The notes under the pieces: generated by a model
Told to the model about the DNA's origin: nothing
Databases searched by the model: none
The model's input: the letters and a program-made list of their open reading frames with translations, nothing else
Made by a program: the position numbers and the translations under genes
NCBI GenBank assembly: GCA_021904315.1
Contig: CM038921.1
Location: forward strand, 12,492,146-12,556,145
DNA: 64,000 nt
Direction of reading: 5' to 3'
DNA from: Sphagnum magellanicum
Lineage: Eukaryota > Streptophyta > Sphagnopsida > Sphagnales > Sphagnaceae
Shown: positions 59,481 through 64,000 of the stretch, in pieces
Position numbering within the stretch: the stretch's first letter is position 1
Layout of the letters: every line of letters begins with the position of its first letter

Positions 59481-59809
59481 GAACTCATGCACATCGTTTT
59501 AATTGCAAAAGGTTTAGGGTTTAGAGTTCCTTGATCCTTCCGTCCTTCCGCAAGAAATTAGGGTTTAGTGGTCTGCACTAGTGCAATCTTTTCATTGAGT
59601 TGCGGCTGCTGGAGTTTGCAAAGCGTTAGGAGTCCTTGCTGGTCGCGATTATTGACTGGCTAGGTAATCTGTCTGCTCTAGGGTTTGGCTAAGTTGAGCA
59701 GCGGATTTTTCTTGAGGGATTTCGCAACTTGTTGATGAAGGAAGGAATTTACTTTGTTTTCGGGGGGTTTTTTTCCGTTTCTCAGGCTGCTGCTGCTTTG
59801 ACAAATGCA

Positions 59810-60058
59810 ATGGGAGGCGGAAGGAAGTTCGTTTCCGCAATCTGTGTACGCCGTCTTCACGACATCGCAGCACTCGATGGATCGGCTACTCGTCAGTTTT
59901 CTGTGCTGAAAAATAGTTTCCAGTCGATGAGCACTGTTTCCTTACTTAGAGCACTTGCAGCCTCTCGAAGCATTTCAGGTAATGTTTCGTTTGGAATTCC
60001 TTTGGTTTACAGCCTGCATCCCGGTGTTGTTGATGGGTCTTTCTATAAAAGAATTCGG

Positions 60059-60114
<56 letters not shown>

Positions 60115-63100
60115 TCAAGTTGGTCAGATTGATTCATATCTGTATCTTCTGCAGAAGACAAGTCTCATCTTGCAAAATAAAAAGTCATAAATTGCTTGTT
60201 TTGTGTGCAATCTTGAGTTCAGCATTGACAACCAAGGCAGTGAAAGAAGGAGCAACGATAGAGCCTTTAGGAGGACTCGTGGATCCTGAGGTGCAGGGTG
60301 ATACCACATGTCGCCAGTTCTTGGAATTCTATTCTGCTCAAGGCAACAAGATATTGCCTAGCTCCACTCCGGTGCCTGATGACCCCTACCCATCTCCTCA
60401 CATCTGCTGGCATACTTCAATTCACGCCCATGTTTCTTAGCATTTTTATGCAGATGGTGATCACAGATCTATCTAGCCTCTCACCATGGAAGAGCAACTC
60501 CAGTGGTGCTCAGTATGTGACCTTGCAATTAAAATTGGATGAAGAGAAGTCAAAACATGCCAGTTTGGCTTAGCAAAATGGTTTTGGCCCAACATTTTTG
60601 CACAATTTCCTGAGGCTGGTAAAAGTCACAACAAAGCCTAACACCTGCCAGAGAAGAGTGTAACAAATATGATCTGACTGCTGCCCCCTGTTTCTGATTG
60701 GCAAATTGTAGTGGTTTGCTATTAGTAGTCTCCCACCTATTTGCACTCCCAATTTTAGTTTTATGGGTGGGATTGGAAAAAAGTAAATAGCTAAACTTGG
60801 ATGTGAGAAATATTTTTGCAAAGATCACGTACTGAGCAGTGCTGGAGATGCTCTAACTCCTGCACATGAGAGAGAGAGTCACATGTGCAGTGTTTCTGCC
60901 AGTGTGATTTGGTTTGTGGGTTGCAGTCTCTCTGAGTTAGGTAATCACTGTTGAATCACATACTGGAATTCCCTTTCCTTTGGTTCATGGAAATTGAAGA
61001 TGTCTTGTTTTGGTATTTTGCAGGTAAGGGTGATCTCAGTGCCAGGTACACCCATGGAGCTTCGTGGTGGAACTCATGTCAGCAACAACACAGCAGAGAT
61101 ACCTAGGTGGAAAATGATCTCAGACCAAGGGATTGCTGCCAGGGTGCAGTGTGTTCAGGCACTTTCTCAGAGGACTGTCATTGAGGAGGTTTGTGCTGCC
61201 CAGAATGAGTCTTCTTCACTGAGGACTGAGCTGCTAAGCCCCACAGAGGAAACAAAGCCCAACACCCAGCACACGAGGTTTATAGAAGATTCCCAGTTTT
61301 GCAGCCATGGCTTTGACACACTGCTGTGCTACCCAGGTAACATGTAGCAACATGATCCTCCTGTGTTGCATGCTGTCTATAGAAGCAGCTAATCAATATG
61401 CAGATGAGGTGCATGGTTCTTTTGTGTATGAGAAGAGACAAGAGAGATCAAGTGGATTGCAGAAGATTTTCAATCTTCATTGATACCTGCTGAGATTCAC
61501 ATCAAATTCCAGAGCATCTGGATTCTTTGAGAATCAGATCAACCAAAGCATTGGGTTTGATCATGATGAACGTTTAAATGGCAGCATCTAAATATTTTGT
61601 ATTCACTGTTTCGCAGGCAGTGTCTCAACAGATGGTGAACAAGAACGGGTGTTCATTTCTGATACACTCCATAACCGTGTCATTATTACTGACAGAGATG
61701 GGACAGTTATAGATTGTGTGAGAACTGCTCTATTCTCACTCCCTTTATTCACACCATGGTTGTCAGAAGAAAGTCCCTTTTACTCTGGGGATTCCTTAAA
61801 TTGCAATTGTAGGGATGTTACCATCTGCTGGGATTAACATTAAAACCTGTGATGATTCCAATCTTTGTAAATGATGGAAAATATTTCTGTTGGCAGATTG
61901 GGTCAGTGGCAGGGTTTGAAGATGGTCCTTTTGAGACTTCCCAGCTACATTCTCCAGCTTCTACATCATTCCATGCTGAAACAAATTGCCTTTTCATTGC
62001 TGATTGTGAGGTACTGCCACATGGATCACAGAACTTGCTAGATCCAGGACTGGGACTGAGGAATAAATATATAGTTGCACAAACATAGAGCCAGACACAT
62101 ATATTGTCAAGAGTGGAAGGGCTCTTTCATTTGTTGCTCATTTTATGTATGCTCGTTCATTTCTTGTGTGAAACTTTTCAATTGAGAGTTTCCTGGTTCT
62201 TAATCAGAACCATGCAATCCGCAAGGCAGATCTCAGCAATCGAGTACTGCAAACTGTGTACCCTTTACCAGAGGTCCCCACAAGGGCTGGCACCATCCAG
62301 AGTTTGTTGCACTGGCTTGGCTTTACAAAGAGCGAACCTCATGAAGAAGGAAAGGAAGAGGGAAAAAAAATATTTTTGTCATTCCCTTGGCATCTTGTTA
62401 TGGTATCCAGCTCACAGTTGATCATTGCAAGTTATGGGTAAGTCAAGGTTTGCCCCTTCATAGCCTTCTGTGTTCATGTCTATCTGGCTGCTCTGATGTC
62501 TGCCCAAGACTCCATATCTTTCCTAGATCTATTCACTCACATCTGGCTCTTTACTCTGCAGATTTAAGAATTTATGGACCATCGATGTTGATTCTGGAGC
62601 AACCTCAGAAGTTACCAATCAAGGTGTGTTGAAGATTGTTGTGTGTTTCATGATTTTCATGCCAATATCAGATTTTACTTTGATCATCTGATGCCAAATC
62701 CATTCAGGTGCAAATTTTGTGTACACCCTCACTGTCTATAAAACTTGATCTGTTTACAACATTCTACTAATCTATTCCCCTTTCTTCATTAATTGCAGTT
62801 CTCTTTGTCTGAAACTCCTCTTGCAATGTCCAAACTGGGTGCAGGGTCAATAGGGCCACAAGGCTATGCCAAGCAGAGTCCTATGATTACAGTCTCAATT
62901 TGGTGATCAACTGTCTAGACATGTGGCATGGCAGTATTTTTGAATCCTGTTTGGTGTCAACAACAGAACCGCATGAGATCGCCCAAACATTCCTGGCATT
63001 CAAGTCCCAGGCTGAAAGTGTCAGGGGAGGCAATTGGGATCATGCATGTGAGAAACTTGAGAGCATGGGTTTCATTAATCTTGTGTCACAAGTGTCAACC

Positions 63101-63989
63101 TTGAAGGATTGTGTCATCTTCTCAGATCCAGGTAACCTGAATTCAGAGTAGGATCTTTGGAAGTCTTTGGGCAAAATTTTGGTGACCACATTGGACTTGC
63201 TACCAGACGTTGTCATTTACTTCCAGTCATGATTTGCTGAAGGGATATGGATCCTATTTTCACAGAGAAGGAACAAGTTTTGAAGATGGACTTGAGGACT
63301 GGAAGCATTTCATCATTGGAGTTCTCTAACCTTGGGCTTCTTGGTTTGCCATCATGGTGGTCATTGCCAGCCAACCTTCAATTTTCTAGCAGGTGGGTTT
63401 GTAAAGCAAAAGACATTATTTGGATAAATTGGTTTCCCAGTCTGGATTTTCAAAAGGGCTACTTGTTTCTACAAACTAAATTTCATTTCTCAAAGCTTGC
63501 AGCATGCCAGGGCACTAAGAATTGCTGTACAGAGGTGCATATAGATCTTCATGAATCTGACAAATGTGTTTGCCATGTGACTTTGTCCAGCCCAAGCTCC
63601 ACAGGACAGTCACATCAAGTTTTCTTTCAAAATGATGTCCAAGAACTTTGTGAATGCTTCAAGGTGCAACCTGGTAAGACTGTCTGATTTGTTGGCTTAT
63701 GAGCTTGGGGGGATATAAATTTTGTATGTTTTGTGATTTTGGGGCTATTGAAAGATGTCTTGTCACAAAACTGAAAATGGAAGGATAGTGTGATTAGGTC
63801 ATGCAGTTCAGGAATATTCACTCAAGCTTTTGGTTGGGATCCGCAGGGAGGTGTTTGATAAGTGTGGATGTCAGCATTCCAAGAGGGACAAGTCTGGTGG
63901 AACCAGTCAGTGAGGGCTCTGTATGGCGCCAAGGTCGGGGTTGCTTGGTGGAGCTGTCGGTTTTAGGTGGTGACTTAGCAGCTAGAAAG
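59810..63989 (+). CDS. NHL-repeat protein with mitochondrial-type N-terminus, 3' end beyond window
   Basis: Ten coding exons fit GT-AG and phase: 59810-59978, 60223-60431, 61024-61336, 61617-61717, 61897-62010, 62208-62437, 62562-62623, 62877-63131, 63266-63673, 63847-63989, giving 668 residues so far. The N-terminus MGGGRKFVSAICVRRLHD is basic and amphipathic, as for mitochondria. Exons 4-7 hold NHL repeats: VFISDTLHNRVIITDRDGTV, GFEDGPFETSQLHSPAS, CLFIADCENHAIRKADLSN. Later blocks VLKMDLRTGSISSLEFSNL and LVEPVSEGSVWRQGRG match the C-terminal part of plant NHL proteins of the EMB1974 (At3g07060) type, from memory. An acceptor at 59785 implies a leader intron. Exon 2 is the least certain, since its link to exon 3 rests on phase only. 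Intron 2 carries a MITE. The molecular role is unknown; the repeats form a beta-propeller that binds partners. Confidence 0.8.
60060..60110. repeat. (CT)n microsatellite in intron 1 of the NHL gene
   Basis: About 25 CT units, 80 bp downstream of the exon 1 donor. Confidence 0.9.
60492..60853 (-). mobile_element. MITE copy 6, inside intron 2 of the NHL gene
   Basis: The best-preserved copy, 362 bp, in reverse orientation relative to copies 1-5. The left end GAGCAACTCCAGTGGTGCTC and the reverse complement of the right end GAGCATCTCCAGCACTGCTC pair over about 30 bp. Flanks are GAA and TAA, a 3-bp duplication with one change. It carries AGTAGTCTCCC and TATGGGTGGGATTGG, matching the family on the other strand. 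Confidence 0.85.
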
Positions 63990-64000
63990 GTAGGGAGCAT

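Overview
The window is nuclear DNA from a land plant. Genes are split by GT-AG introns, several products begin with plastid-type or mitochondrial-type targeting peptides, the recognisable families are plant forms (plastid alpha-amylase, plant serpin, plastid rhomboid-like protein, plant cupin, NHL protein), and promoters or leaders carry (CT)n/(GA)n tracts and telo-box-like AAACCCTA motifs. The lineage cannot be fixed from the sequence. The large AT-rich gene-free centre and a glucosidase II beta gene with no intron make a non-angiosperm plausible, but that is inference.

Layout. 0-14 kb is gene-rich: the 3' end of a HIG1-domain (hypoxia-responsive) gene (+), a plastid cupin gene (-), a head-to-head intronless glucosidase II beta gene (+), and a 14-exon chloroplast alpha-amylase gene (-) whose N-terminal half is a long coiled coil. 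14-41.5 kb has no supportable gene. It holds nested tandem duplications (15.4-16.5 kb), a collapsed Ty1/copia element (18.8-20.6 kb), diverged tandem arrays, and pieces of PIF/Harbinger-like transposases in opposite orientations (30.3-31.0 kb minus, 33.1-33.4 kb plus), each followed on its coding strand by a degenerate telomere-like G-rich array. 41.9-51.5 kb is gene-rich again: ribosomal protein eL29 (+), a plastid rhomboid-like protein with no catalytic serine (-), a 67-bp minisatellite, a hairpin and a serpin (-). 51.9-59 kb is mostly repeats, including a second MITE-like element and a pair of inverted LTR-like copies. 59.8 kb to the end is an NHL-repeat gene (+) with a mitochondrial-type N-terminus, continuing past the window.

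A dispersed MITE family links the regions. It is about 330-360 bp, has inverted ends like GAGCATCTCCAG, and shows 3-bp target duplications. At least six copies are present, one within about 10 bp of the eL29 TATA-like box and one inside an intron of the NHL gene. The genes do not form a pathway cluster; they are independent housekeeping genes (ER glycan processing, plastid starch breakdown, translation, plastid membrane protein, protease inhibition, organelle NHL protein). Exon borders were built by hand from splice sites and reading phase, and family assignments rest on remembered motifs, not on a search.
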